This document shows positions 26,006 to 34,773 of a DNA stretch of 64,000 bases, in pieces; position 1 is the first letter of the stretch; every line of letters begins with the position of its first letter. The notes beneath the pieces were generated by a model, which had not been told where the DNA came from, searched no databases, and was given only the letters and a program-made list of their open reading frames with translations. The DNA lies in NCBI RefSeq assembly GCF_002101555.1, contig NZ_LQOL01000041.1:1-64000 (forward strand), in the 5' to 3' direction. The DNA comes from Mycolicibacterium canariasense (lineage in GTDB: Bacteria > Actinomycetota > Actinomycetes > Mycobacteriales > Mycobacteriaceae). Both the position numbers and the translations under genes were made by a program.

Positions 26006-26539
26006 GTGAGGAAGTACTTTTCCGCATTGGTCGGTGCGCTGCTGACGGGCGCGGCGCTGGTGGCATTTGCCGGCCCGGCGCGCGCGGACCAGCAGGTGAT
26101 GGAGGGCGTCTACACCTTCCACCAAGAGGGACTACCGGATGCGACATGGTCCATCTGGCCGTCCTGTGTGCCGGTGGTGGGGGATCTGCGCGCCGAGATC
26201 CACGACCCGGTGGCGTGCCGCCTGCACGTCAGCTCGACCCCGAACGCGGTTGCCAAGGGCGGTGACGCGGTGCTGACCGACGGCCTGTGGGCGTACAACA
26301 TCAGCTCGGTGGACGGTCTGACCTGCCCGGACGGCAGCACCGAGGCGCTGATGGAAACCTTCCGCTTCGACAGCAACACGTTGAGCGGCACCCGCATCAT
26401 CTCGCACAACCAGGTGTGCGGGCTGCCCGCGACCCTGGACAAGAGGCCGTTCACGCTGTCCTATCAGGGGCCGCTGCCGATACCGGTGGAGCAGTACCCG
26501 TTGATCTGTGAGCCGGGCGGACTGCGCCGCTGCTTCTGA
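26006..26539 (+). CDS. Secreted six-cysteine protein (177 aa)
   Basis: A clear signal peptide (MRKYFSALVGALLTG...AFAGPARA, cleavage near residue 28) is followed by a mature domain of about 148 residues with six cysteines, likely three disulfides, and a C terminus EPGGLRRCF. Segments such as GVYTFHQEGLPDATWSIWPSCVP resemble a family of mycobacterial secreted proteins of unknown function. GTG 26006 is the natural start because it directly precedes the signal peptide. It is divergent from the SDR/repeat-protein pair with only 63 bases between, and 28 bases upstream of the potassium channel gene. Confidence 0.8.
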   Translation: MRKYFSALVGALLTGAALVAFAGPARADQQVMEGVYTFHQEGLPDATWSIWPSCVPVVGDLRAEIHDPVACRLHVSSTPNAVAKGGDAVLTDGLWAYNISSVDGLTCPDGSTEALMETFRFDSNTLSGTRIISHNQVCGLPATLDKRPFTLSYQGPLPIPVEQYPLICEPGGLRRCF

Positions 26540-26567
26540 TCCGCACCGGAGTTATCCTCACCGCTTG

Positions 26568-27293
26568 ATGAGCGATCAAACCCGGCTGCAGCGGTTCGAA
26601 CACCGGACCGAGTGGCTGCTCGCGGCCGTCGCGTTGCTGTTCCTGGCCTGCTACTCGATCCGGGTGCTGGCCCAGCCGCGCGGATTCGGCGGCGCCGTCC
26701 TGCACGTCCTCATGGTGACGCTGTACCTGTTGTTCGTCGCGGACTATCTGGTGCGCTTCTATCTCGCCGAACCGCGGGGCCGGTGGTTCGTGCGCAACCT
26801 GCTCGACCTGGCCATCGTCGCTCTGCCGATGCTGCGCCCGCTGCGCCTGCTCAGCTTGGCGGTGGTGCTGGAGGTGTTGCAACGCGTCATCGGGCACAGC
26901 ATCCGCGGCCGCGTCGCCACCTACACCGCGGGCGGCGTGGTGACCATCGTCTACACCGCCTCGCTGGCGGTGCTCGACGTCGAACGCGACGCACCCCACG
27001 CCCAGATCACGTCATTCGGCGACGCGCTGTGGTGGGCCATCAGTACCGTGACCACCGTCGGCTACGGCGACCTCGCCCCGGTGACGTTCAGCGGCCGGCT
27101 GATCGCGGTGGCGCTGATGATCGCCGGGATCAGTCTGCTGGGCATCGTCACCGCCACGCTTGCCTCGTGGATCGTCGAACGTGTTGCCGAGGAGGACGAC
27201 GCCAACCGGGCCGCCACGGCCCGGCAGATCGAGGAACTGCGCGAAGAGATCCGCGGGCTGCACCGCAGCCGAGAAAGGGACAGCACGACATGA
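26568..27293 (+). CDS. Voltage-gated-type potassium channel
   Basis: The 241-residue membrane protein has four N-terminal hydrophobic segments resembling a voltage-sensor-like domain, with only a few Arg in the fourth (RPLRLLSLAVVLEVLQR). A pore unit follows with the potassium selectivity filter TVGYGD at 163-168 and an inner helix (LIAVALMIAGISLLGIVTATLA). The C terminus is a short charged coiled coil (RQIEELREEIRGLHRSRER), consistent with tetramer assembly. ATG 26568 is used. Its stop overlaps the next start as ATGA. Confidence 0.9.
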   Translation: MSDQTRLQRFEHRTEWLLAAVALLFLACYSIRVLAQPRGFGGAVLHVLMVTLYLLFVADYLVRFYLAEPRGRWFVRNLLDLAIVALPMLRPLRLLSLAVVLEVLQRVIGHSIRGRVATYTAGGVVTIVYTASLAVLDVERDAPHAQITSFGDALWWAISTVTTVGYGDLAPVTFSGRLIAVALMIAGISLLGIVTATLASWIVERVAEEDDANRAATARQIEELREEIRGLHRSRERDSTT

Positions 27294-28360
27294 AACGAAT
27301 AGTGGTGTGGGGTACCGGATTCGTCGGAACCATGGTGATCGCCGAGATCGTCAAACACCCACTGTTCGAACTCGTCGGCGTCGGCGTCAGCAACCCCGAC
27401 AAGGTGGACCGCGATGTCGGCGAGATCTGCGGCCTGGATGCTCCCCTCGGACTGACCGCCACCGATGACGTCGACGCGCTGATCGCACTGAAACCCGACG
27501 CCCTGGTGCACTACGGGCCCACCGCCGCGCAGGCCGACGCCAACATCGACCTCATCACCCGCTTCCTGCGGGCCGGGATCGATGTCTGCTCGACGGCGAT
27601 GACGCCATGGGTGTGGCCGCACATGTCGCTCAACCCGCCATCGTGGATCAGCCCGATCGACGAGGCCTGTGCCGCCGGGGGAGCGTCGTGCTTCACCACC
27701 GGGATCGACCCCGGATTCGCCAACGACCTGTTCCCGATGACCCTGATGGGTCTGTGCTCGGAGGTGCGCCGGGTGCGCGCCTCGGAGCTGCTCGACTACA
27801 CCAACTACACCGGTGACTACGAGTTCGAGATGGGAATCGGCAAGCCGCCGGAGTACCGGCCGCTGCTGGAGCACCGCGACATCCTGGTGATGTCCTGGGG
27901 TGCCACCGTGCCGATGATCGCGCACGCGGCCGGCATCACCCTCGACGAGATCACCACCACCTGGGAGAAGTGGGTGACACCGGAAGACCGCAAGTCCGCC
28001 AAGGGGATCATCCCGGCCGGCCATGTGGCAGCGGTCCGGTTCACCATCAACGGCCGCTACCGCGACGAGACCCGCATCCAGCTCGAACACGTCAACCGGA
28101 TCGGGCTGGACGCGGCGCCGGACTGGCCGACGGGCAACGACAACGACGTGTACCGGGTCGACATCGAAGGCACCCCGAGCATCTCCCAGGAGACCGCCTT
28201 CCGGTTCACCGACGGCTCGGGCCGCGACGCGGCGGCCGCGGGTTGCCTGGCAACGGGTCTGCGCGCCCTCAACGCCGTACCCGCGGTCAACGATCTGCCA
28301 CCGGGTTGGGTCACCGCGCTGGACCTTCCGCTGATCCCGGGCGCCGGCACCATCCGCTAG
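27290..28360 (+). CDS. Dihydrodipicolinate-reductase-like NAD(P)-dependent oxidoreductase
   Basis: The 356-residue protein has an N-terminal Rossmann motif VVWGTGFVGTMVIAEI and the fold of DapB N-terminal-domain dehydrogenases. Proteins of this kind in actinobacteria are related to 2,4-diaminopentanoate dehydrogenase-type enzymes and form a family separate from true DapB. The TTGIDPGFANDLFP segment is characteristic of that family. The substrate is unknown. Four-base overlap with the potassium channel gene indicates co-translation, an odd functional pairing that may reflect shared expression only. Confidence 0.82.
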   Translation: MKRIVVWGTGFVGTMVIAEIVKHPLFELVGVGVSNPDKVDRDVGEICGLDAPLGLTATDDVDALIALKPDALVHYGPTAAQADANIDLITRFLRAGIDVCSTAMTPWVWPHMSLNPPSWISPIDEACAAGGASCFTTGIDPGFANDLFPMTLMGLCSEVRRVRASELLDYTNYTGDYEFEMGIGKPPEYRPLLEHRDILVMSWGATVPMIAHAAGITLDEITTTWEKWVTPEDRKSAKGIIPAGHVAAVRFTINGRYRDETRIQLEHVNRIGLDAAPDWPTGNDNDVYRVDIEGTPSISQETAFRFTDGSGRDAAAAGCLATGLRALNAVPAVNDLPPGWVTALDLPLIPGAGTIR

Positions 28361-28419
28361 TAACGTCTGCCCGGCAAATTCAGATGGACAACCCGATAGG
28401 GTTGCTGAAGGCGGGTGTG

Positions 28420-30045
28420 ATGACTGAGTCGGTAGGGCTGTCGATTGGTGCCACCAATCTGGCGGCCGTGACGGTGGGCCGGGCCGCGGTGACGCGGCCG
28501 GCGGTGCTGACGCGTGAAACGGGTCTGGTGTTCACCGACTTCGTGGACCGCGTCGGCGATCCGGTCGGCGTCGTCGCTGCCGACGGCACCACCCACCGGC
28601 CCGAGGCGCTGCTCACCGAAGCGCTGCGGGCACTGCACCGCACCGTTCCGCCCGGCCCACGCACCGGCATCAGTCACCCCGCGCACTGGCACCCCCGCCA
28701 CGTGGCGGCGCTGCGCACGGCGCTGGCCGCCGACCAGGAACTGCGCAGTGCGCCATTGTTTTCCGACGCGGTCACCGCGCTGGCGGCGCTGAGCGACAAC
28801 CCCGGGCTGCCGGCCCGCGGCATCGTCGTGCTGTGCGACTTCGGCGGCACCGGTACCAGCATCACGGTCGCCGACGCGGCCAACGGCCATCAGCCGATCG
28901 CCCCCACGGTGCGCTACCCCGAACTGTCCGGCGCGCTCATCGACCAGGCGCTGCTGACCCATGTGCTCGCCGGTGTTCCCGGTGCGGCCGACGCCGCCGG
29001 CACCTCCGCGATCGGATCGCTGACCAGGTTGCGGGCCGAGTGCCGGATCGCCAAGGAGCGGCTCTCCGGTGCCGCCGCCGCGGCGGTGCCGGTGGACCTG
29101 CCCGGCCATCGCACCGAGGTGCGGGTCACCCGCGACGAACTCGACGGTATGCTGCGCACCTCGCTCGGCGAGTTTCTCGCCGTGCTGCGCGACACGTTGC
29201 AGCGCAGCGGAATTCGGGCCGCGGACCTGGCGGCGGTGGCCTCGGTGGGCGGTGGTGCCCGCGTCCCCGCGGTGACGGCGGCACTGTCCGACCAGTTCCG
29301 GGTGCCGGTCGTGACGTTGCCGCAGCCGGAACTCGCCGCGGCGATCGGCGCCGGCATCAGGGCCGCGCGCCCTGCCGCAGACGAGGGAGTCACCACGGTC
29401 GCGCCGGTCCCGCCCGTCGTGCCCGCGCCGGACCCGGCGGTCGTGCCCGCGCCGGACCCGGCGATGTCGAGCACCTTCCGCGCCCTGGCCTGGTCACAGG
29501 ACACCGACGAGGTGCCCGGCGCCCAACCGTTCGTGGTGGACCACCCGATCGACGGTGATCCCTCCCATAGCTTCGCCGGCCTCGATGCCCGGCCGCAGGT
29601 GCAATTCGCCGAACACGAAGAACCCGAGCCCGAACCGACTCCCTGGTACCGGCGGCCCGCCCTGCTGATCGGGGCGGGTGCCGCCGTCGTGCTGGTGGTA
29701 TGTGTGGCCGCGGCCGTCTTCGTGATGCGCACCGACCAATCCCAGACGCCCACCTCGCAGACCACCACGGCAACGGCGACGGCCAACCCGGCCACCCCGT
29801 CCGCCGTCCCGCAACAGCCCTCACCGGCGGAGGCGCCCGCGCCGGCGACGGAGGCGCCACCCCAGACCAGGACCGTCACCCGGCAGGCACCCGTCACGCA
29901 AGCCCCGCCGGCACCGGCCACCGAAGCCCCCGCGCCGACGACACCGCCGCCGTTGATCCCGACGATCCCGACCATCCCGCCGATCCCCACCATTCCCGGC
30001 TTGCCGCCGTTCATCCCGCAACCGGGGCAACAGCTTCCGCACTAG
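28420..30045 (+). CDS. Hsp70-like ATPase with C-terminal membrane helix and Pro-rich tail
   Basis: The 541-residue protein has an actin/Hsp70-type ATPase domain: phosphate-1 motif LSIGATNLAAV (7-17), phosphate-2 CDFGGTGTS (139-147) and adenosine motif VGGGARVPAV (276-285). It lacks the Hsp70 substrate-binding domain. Instead there is a linker with a tandem VVPAPDPA repeat (about 333-348), an acidic stretch, a membrane helix at about 413-436, and a Thr/Pro-rich exterior tail ending IPQPGQQLPH. Mycobacteria have a family of such membrane Hsp70-like proteins of unknown role. I use ATG 28420; ATG 28384 is an in-frame alternative. The gene is ten bases upstream of ilvX. Confidence 0.82.
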   Translation: MTESVGLSIGATNLAAVTVGRAAVTRPAVLTRETGLVFTDFVDRVGDPVGVVAADGTTHRPEALLTEALRALHRTVPPGPRTGISHPAHWHPRHVAALRTALAADQELRSAPLFSDAVTALAALSDNPGLPARGIVVLCDFGGTGTSITVADAANGHQPIAPTVRYPELSGALIDQALLTHVLAGVPGAADAAGTSAIGSLTRLRAECRIAKERLSGAAAAAVPVDLPGHRTEVRVTRDELDGMLRTSLGEFLAVLRDTLQRSGIRAADLAAVASVGGGARVPAVTAALSDQFRVPVVTLPQPELAAAIGAGIRAARPAADEGVTTVAPVPPVVPAPDPAVVPAPDPAMSSTFRALAWSQDTDEVPGAQPFVVDHPIDGDPSHSFAGLDARPQVQFAEHEEPEPEPTPWYRRPALLIGAGAAVVLVVCVAAAVFVMRTDQSQTPTSQTTTATATANPATPSAVPQQPSPAEAPAPATEAPPQTRTVTRQAPVTQAPPAPATEAPAPTTPPPLIPTIPTIPPIPTIPGLPPFIPQPGQQLPH

Positions 30046-30055
30046 GGTGGGACCG

Positions 30056-31597
30056 ATGAGCACCGGTGCCGATGTGGTGATCGGCCGATTACTGGCCGGC
30101 GGAGTCGACGTCTGTTTCGCCAATCCGGGTACGTCCGAGATGCACTTCGTGGCCGCCCTGGACCACACTCCGGCGCTGCGCGCGGTGTTGTGCTTGTTCG
30201 AGGGGGTGGCCACCGGCGCCGCCGACGGCTACGCCCGAATCGCGGGGACACCCGCGGCCACGCTGCTGCACCTGGGTCCGGGGCTGGCCAACGGCCTGGC
30301 CAACCTGCACAACGCGCGACGCGCCCACAGCCCGGTCGTCAACATCGTCGGCGACCACGCCACCTACCACGCGGAGTTCGACGCGCCGCTGCAATCCGAT
30401 ATCGACGCCCTCGCCGGCTGGCCCGACGGAGTGGTCGTGCGGCCCGCGACCGCGTCGGCACTGGCCGTCTCGGTGGACGAGGCGATCACCGCCGCGGTCG
30501 GTCCGCCCGGCCGGGTCGCCACCGTGATCCTGCCTGCCGACTACTCCTGGAGCACCGCGGAGGACGTTGCCGTTGTGCCACCCGCCGCACCGGTAACCGA
30601 CGGGCCGGCCCCCGCCGACCTCGAGCCCATCGCCGAGCTGCTGCGCTCGCACGGCGCGAGCAGCGTCCTGTTGCTCGGGGGAGCGGCCACCGATGCGGCG
30701 GGACTCACTGCGGCCGCGCGGATTTCGTCGGCGGTCGGCGCCAGGGCGCTGGTGGAGACGTTCCCTGCCCGGCTGTCCCGCGGAGCCGGTGTCCCGCCCG
30801 TCGAACGACTGGCCTACCTTGCCGAACAAGCCGAGCAGCAGCTGGCGGGCATCTCGCATCTGGTTCTGGTCGGCGCGCGTTCACCGGTTGCTTTCTTCGC
30901 CTATCCGGGAAAACCGAGCGGGTTGGTGCCGCGGGGCACGCACATCCACACCGTGGAGCCTGCCGACCTGGACCGGCTTGTCGACGCGCTCGCCGCCCCC
31001 GGGTTGCCGCCCGCCCCCGTGGTGCCGCCGACGCTGCCCGCGGGGCCGCTGACCGTCGCCAACTGGGTCGAGGTGATCGGGGCGCTGTTGCCCGAGCGCG
31101 CCGTGATCGTGGACGAGGCCAACACCAGCGGGCTGCTGTTGCCGGCCGCCACGGCGGCCTCGCCGCGGCACGAGGTGCTGACGCTGACCGGCGGCGCGAT
31201 CGGCCAGGGGCTACCCGTCGCGGTGGGTGCCGCGGTCGCGGCCCCGGACCGGCCGATCATCGCACTGCAAGCCGATGGCAGTGCGCTGTACACCATTTCG
31301 GCGCTGTGGACGATGGCACGCGAACAACTCGACATCACCGTGGTGATCCTGAACAACCACGCCTACGCCATTCTGCAGCTGGAGCTGGCGCGGGTGGGCT
31401 CGGCCGCGACCGGCCCGCAGTCCCGCTCGCTGTTGGATCTGGGCAATCCGGATATCGATTTCGTCGCCATCGCAACGGGTTTCGGCGTGCCCGCCAGTCG
31501 CGCGACGACGGCCGAGGACCTCGCCGAGCAGTTCCGGACCGCGGTGCGGCAGCCCGGCCCGCACCTCATCGACGCGGCGATTCCGGCCTGGGGCTAG
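30056..31597 (+). CDS. ilvX: IlvX-like acetolactate-synthase-type ThDP enzyme
   Basis: The 513-residue ThDP-fold protein corresponds in length and sequence to mycobacterial IlvX (Rv3509c, about 515 aa, from memory). The catalytic glutamate is kept (E49 in LFEGVATGAADGYARI). The ThDP-Mg motif GDG-X-NN reads ADGSALYTISALW...ILNN, so its first Gly is Ala. Relatives may be acetohydroxyacid-synthase-like or decarboxylases; the true reaction is not established. ATG 30056 has GGTGGG upstream. The stop overlaps the convergent methyltransferase gene by four bases. Confidence 0.82.
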   Translation: MSTGADVVIGRLLAGGVDVCFANPGTSEMHFVAALDHTPALRAVLCLFEGVATGAADGYARIAGTPAATLLHLGPGLANGLANLHNARRAHSPVVNIVGDHATYHAEFDAPLQSDIDALAGWPDGVVVRPATASALAVSVDEAITAAVGPPGRVATVILPADYSWSTAEDVAVVPPAAPVTDGPAPADLEPIAELLRSHGASSVLLLGGAATDAAGLTAAARISSAVGARALVETFPARLSRGAGVPPVERLAYLAEQAEQQLAGISHLVLVGARSPVAFFAYPGKPSGLVPRGTHIHTVEPADLDRLVDALAAPGLPPAPVVPPTLPAGPLTVANWVEVIGALLPERAVIVDEANTSGLLLPAATAASPRHEVLTLTGGAIGQGLPVAVGAAVAAPDRPIIALQADGSALYTISALWTMAREQLDITVVILNNHAYAILQLELARVGSAATGPQSRSLLDLGNPDIDFVAIATGFGVPASRATTAEDLAEQFRTAVRQPGPHLIDAAIPAWG

Positions 31598-32694
31598 AGC
31601 GTCCTGGGCCGCTTGTGCAGGACGACCAGCGCCATCGGAATCCGCATCTGCTCCGGTTCGGCGGCCAGCCGGGCCGCCACCCCGGCTTCGAGCACATCGC
31701 AGAAGGTGCTACGCCGCTCCTCCGGTAGCACCGCCGCGAGCGTCGGGAACACCGCCGCCCGCGCGAACGCCGCCCATTCGGCACCGAAATGCGCTGCATC
31801 CCTGTCTAATTGGTAGCGCTGCCAGAACCGATCCTCAGCGTCGAACACCTCGAGATGTTCGATGCTGAGCTGTTCCAGCCGACCGGACGGGGCGAACGGC
31901 GCCAGGAAGTCGCCCGTTCGCCGGCCGACGATCGGCAGGTTCATCCGGACCACGTCGGCTTCGGTGATCATGCCGCGGGCCACCAGTTCGGTGAGCTCGG
32001 CCATCACGGCCTGTAGCACCGGCCGGTAGCCGAACTCGCCGTCATCGGACACCGCCATGGTGATCACCACGGCGCGGCCGCCCGGGCACAGTTCGCGGCC
32101 ACGGAACGCCACGAATTCGTGCCAATCGAACGCCGCCTGCTTGTCGTGGGCGGCCCGCACACCGGCGTCGGCGCTGAAGGTGGCGTGGATGTGATCGGGC
32201 ACCGGGCAGGGCAACCGGCCCAGCCACAGCACCGCCCACGCCGACCAGCCCAGGTTCACGCTGTTGGACGGGATGATCTGGGTGTAGAAGGACCGCCCCA
32301 CGGCCGAGGCGTAGGTGGCGTGATCCTTCTTCAGGTAGCTGTCCGGATCCTCGTCGAGCACGCGGAACAGCGCGCTGAAGTCGTTGTCCGGAACGTCGGT
32401 GTGGGTCACCAGGATCGAGTGCTCGGGGCGGGTCCGCTTCCGCAGCACCGTGATGGCCGCTGAGATCGGCAGCAGCGAGTTGTGCCCGTTGGCCGCGCCG
32501 TAGTCGGCGATCACGATCGGCCGGGGTGGGGACGGGATCGGGACGACCTGCGCGGTCTGCTCGAAGAGTTCGATGGCGCGTTTCAGGCCGGCCGCCTGCA
32601 GCCGGGAACCGGCGGTGTAGAACCCACTCCCCGGTGGGATCGGTCGCACCACCACACTGGATTCGCGGCTGGGTCCGGGCCTCGAACTGGACAC
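31594..32694 (-). CDS. SABATH-family SAM-dependent carboxyl methyltransferase
   Basis: The 366-residue protein shows the plant-type SABATH arrangement: IADYGAANGHNSL (SAM site), FSALFRVLDEDPDSYL, and SFYTQIIPSNSVNLGWSAWAVLWL, the S-F-Y...P..S.N.....S..A..WL pattern of salicylate/jasmonate/IAA methyltransferases (PF03492). These methylate carboxyl groups of small acids. GTG 32694 is the likely start; a TACCGT box (complement of 32702-32707) lies seven bases upstream, so the message may be leaderless. The 3' end overlaps ilvX by four bases. Confidence 0.87.
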   Translation of the reverse strand: MSSSRPGPSRESSVVVRPIPPGSGFYTAGSRLQAAGLKRAIELFEQTAQVVPIPSPPRPIVIADYGAANGHNSLLPISAAITVLRKRTRPEHSILVTHTDVPDNDFSALFRVLDEDPDSYLKKDHATYASAVGRSFYTQIIPSNSVNLGWSAWAVLWLGRLPCPVPDHIHATFSADAGVRAAHDKQAAFDWHEFVAFRGRELCPGGRAVVITMAVSDDGEFGYRPVLQAVMAELTELVARGMITEADVVRMNLPIVGRRTGDFLAPFAPSGRLEQLSIEHLEVFDAEDRFWQRYQLDRDAAHFGAEWAAFARAAVFPTLAAVLPEERRSTFCDVLEAGVAARLAAEPEQMRIPMALVVLHKRPRTL

Positions 32695-32764
32695 GGTGAA
32701 AACGGTAGTCCACGCCGCCGTCCACCGAGATCTGAGTGAGCTGGGGACGGAGGCGGTTTGTCCG

Positions 32765-33445
32765 TCAGCCGAGCGTGGTCACCGCCAATGGCACCTTGGT
32801 GTCGGCGACCCGGATGTCGACCGTGCGGATGTTGGCGGCGGGAATGGCGGTGGCGGCGGCGAGGTTCGACGCCTCGTTGCCTGACGGGCTCCAGGACGCG
32901 ATGGTCGATTCCCGGCCGTCCTTGGTGGTGACGACCAGGTCGTATCTGGCCACGGTGGTGGCCCAGTCCTTGGTGTACTGGCATTGCCAATCCAGCCGCG
33001 TCCCCCATGATTCGGCCGATACCGCCAGCGCCGCGGTCACCCCGGCGCGCTGCCCGGTGCCCATCGCCTGCAGCGCGGGTCCCGCCGGCTGCTGCGGGCC
33101 CAGGACCAGATGGCCGACGAAGCCGCCGATGATGAGACATGCAGCGGCAGAAGCAATGCCGGTGGCCACCCGCACCCGCTGGGCCCGGCGCTGCCGCTTC
33201 CGGGCGGCCGTGGCCAACGTCACCAGGTTGGGTGCCGATTCGGCATCCTCGTCGAGCAGCGCCAGTGCCTCCTCCCGGGGCAGGACATCCATGATGGCGG
33301 GCAGGCCCGCCAACGAGTCCAGACCGGCCTCCTGATCGGGGTGCTCGGCCAGGTAGCGCTCGTATTCGACGGTCTCTTCCGGGGTGAGAGCGCCCAAGAG
33401 ATAGGCGGCGTCCCACTCGGACGGGTCGTGGTCGGCGGCGCTCAT
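32765..33445 (-). CDS. Anti-sigma factor, zinc-less ZAS/RskA-like
   Basis: The 226-residue protein has an N-terminal anti-sigma helix bundle (DPSEWDAAYLLGALTPEETVEYERYLAEHPD), one membrane helix (about 95-115, TGIASAAACLIIGGFVGHLVLG) and an extracytoplasmic C-terminal domain with the RskA-like GTGQRAGVTAALAV...WQCQYTKDW pattern. Zinc-binding anti-sigma domains carry HxxxCxxC; the corresponding segment here is HPDQ without cysteines, so zinc-based redox sensing is unlikely. It overlaps the sigma gene by four bases and should sequester that sigma at the membrane until released. Confidence 0.88.
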   Translation of the reverse strand: MSAADHDPSEWDAAYLLGALTPEETVEYERYLAEHPDQEAGLDSLAGLPAIMDVLPREEALALLDEDAESAPNLVTLATAARKRQRRAQRVRVATGIASAAACLIIGGFVGHLVLGPQQPAGPALQAMGTGQRAGVTAALAVSAESWGTRLDWQCQYTKDWATTVARYDLVVTTKDGRESTIASWSPSGNEASNLAAATAIPAANIRTVDIRVADTKVPLAVTTLG

Positions 33446-33978
33446 TGCACCACCCCCCTTTCTGCCAGGGCGACGCGCAGCGCACGGACCGCATAGTGCA
33501 GCCGGGATTTGACCGTCCCCGCTGGGATGTTCTCGTGGCGGCCGATTTCGGCCGCGGTCTCGCCGAGGTAATGCGCCCGTACCAGCACGGTGCGGTGCTC
33601 ACGGCTCAGGGACCGCAAGGCGTCGGCGACGATCCACGAGTCGACGGCCGGTCCCAAGGTGTCGGGGGCGCGCTGCTCGGGGACGGTGTCCGTGCGCAGT
33701 TCACGTTTGAAGCGGTGGCTGCGGCGATCGTCGATGACGAGGTTGCGGGCCACGGTGTACAGCCAGGCCCGCACCGAGTCGACAGAACCCGTGGTCAGGA
33801 TGTCGGGCTTCTGCCACAGCCGCAGCAGCGATTCCTGCACCACGTCCTCGGCGAACTCGTGGTCGCCGCGGGTGAGGCGCAGGACATAGCGCTGCAGCGC
33901 GGGGCCGTGCTCGTCGTGAATACCGCGCAGCAAGTCGGCGGCACCATCGTGCGGCCCGGAAGGACCGGAGTCTGTCAT
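33442..33978 (-). CDS. ECF RNA polymerase sigma factor (SigL-like)
   Basis: The 178-residue protein contains sigma region 2 (QRYVLRLTRGDHEFAEDVVQESLLRLWQKPDIL) and region 4 (ADALRSLSREHRTVLVRAHYLGETAAEIGRHENIPAGTVKSRLHYAVRALR), with no extra domain. Length and sequence are close to mycobacterial SigL. I start it at ATG 33978, with CGAGGAA some 11 bases upstream. It overlaps its anti-sigma gene by four bases. A TGAACG hexamer (complement of 34130-34135), like the SigL -35 element, lies upstream and may mark autoregulation. Confidence 0.88.
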   Translation of the reverse strand: MTDSGPSGPHDGAADLLRGIHDEHGPALQRYVLRLTRGDHEFAEDVVQESLLRLWQKPDILTTGSVDSVRAWLYTVARNLVIDDRRSHRFKRELRTDTVPEQRAPDTLGPAVDSWIVADALRSLSREHRTVLVRAHYLGETAAEIGRHENIPAGTVKSRLHYAVRALRVALAERGVVQ

Positions 33979-34115
33979 GACGAGTGGTTTCCTCGGTTGG
34001 TGTGCGTGCGACCGGCCCGGCGCGTCCTCGTCATGTCTCGATTCTCGCTTACCGGACCGGTCTGCGGTGTCACCCGCACCCCGGATCGTCCGGGTCGCGA
34101 CGGCGGCAGGCACCG

Positions 34116-34628
34116 TTACCTCGGCGGACCGTTCAGGCAACGACGCGCCTGGCGCCGCCGCTGACGCGTGGTCCAGCGCGCCGCGACCCGCATGCCCGGC
34201 GTGGCGGCGGAGCCGCAGAACACCACGTGACCGCCTCCCGGCACCTCCACGCGCACCTCGGGCTGCTCCGCCTCGGCCACGAAGACCCCGACGAACTGAT
34301 AGCCGCGGCCGCGCACCGTCCTGATGTAACGCTGGGTTTCACCGTCGTCGCCGAGTGCACGTCGGGCCGCCTTGATGCGGCTGGTCAGCGCCGCCTCCCC
34401 GACGAACCGACCGCCCCACACCGAGTCGAACAGCTCGTTCTTGGTGACCACGCGCTGGTGGTGGCTGACCAACTGGATCAACACGTCGAAAACCTGGGGT
34501 TCCATCGGGACGGCGACATCGTTGCGGCGCAGTTCGAATCGCGGCAGATCCAACACGAAGTCATCGAACCGCCATACCTGCGGCTCGGCGGTTGTCGTGG
34601 CCGCCGGAAGCATCGAGTTCAAGGTCAC
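34116..34628 (-). CDS. Stand-alone OmpR/CadC-type winged-helix protein (170 aa)
   Basis: Residues about 18-115 form a winged-helix DNA-binding domain (WRFDDFVLDLPRFELRRND...ELFDSVWGGRFVGEAALTSRIKAARRALGDDGETQRYIRTVRGRGYQF). In actinobacteria this domain is normally fused to a hydrolase or ATPase effector domain. Here only about 55 residues follow, ending in a basic RWTTRQRRRQARRCLNGPPR tail, so the protein may be a shortened derivative of such fusions or a natural short regulator. No receiver domain is present. It lies upstream of the sigma gene on the same strand and is divergent from the SHOCT gene. Confidence 0.8.
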   Translation of the reverse strand: MTLNSMLPAATTTAEPQVWRFDDFVLDLPRFELRRNDVAVPMEPQVFDVLIQLVSHHQRVVTKNELFDSVWGGRFVGEAALTSRIKAARRALGDDGETQRYIRTVRGRGYQFVGVFVAEAEQPEVRVEVPGGGHVVFCGSAATPGMRVAARWTTRQRRRQARRCLNGPPR

Positions 34629-34707
34629 GGTCGTTCCCTTCTGTCAGCGCCGTGTGGCGCGGTCAGCAGGAACGACGGGCGAGCATCGCCAAGGGTTCAG
34701 TTCTCGG

Positions 34708-34717
34708 GAAAATTTTC
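34708..34717. promoter_or_regulatory. AT-rich palindrome between divergent genes
   Basis: GAAAATTTTC is a perfect ten-base palindrome in an otherwise GC-rich intergenic space between the winged-helix gene and the SHOCT-domain gene. It could be a binding site for the winged-helix protein, but the evidence is only position and symmetry. Confidence 0.3.
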
Positions 34718-34773
34718 GGCCCGGTGCGTTCCACCAGGTGTTTCCCGCCGTCCGACGTGACAGACTGCGCGAT

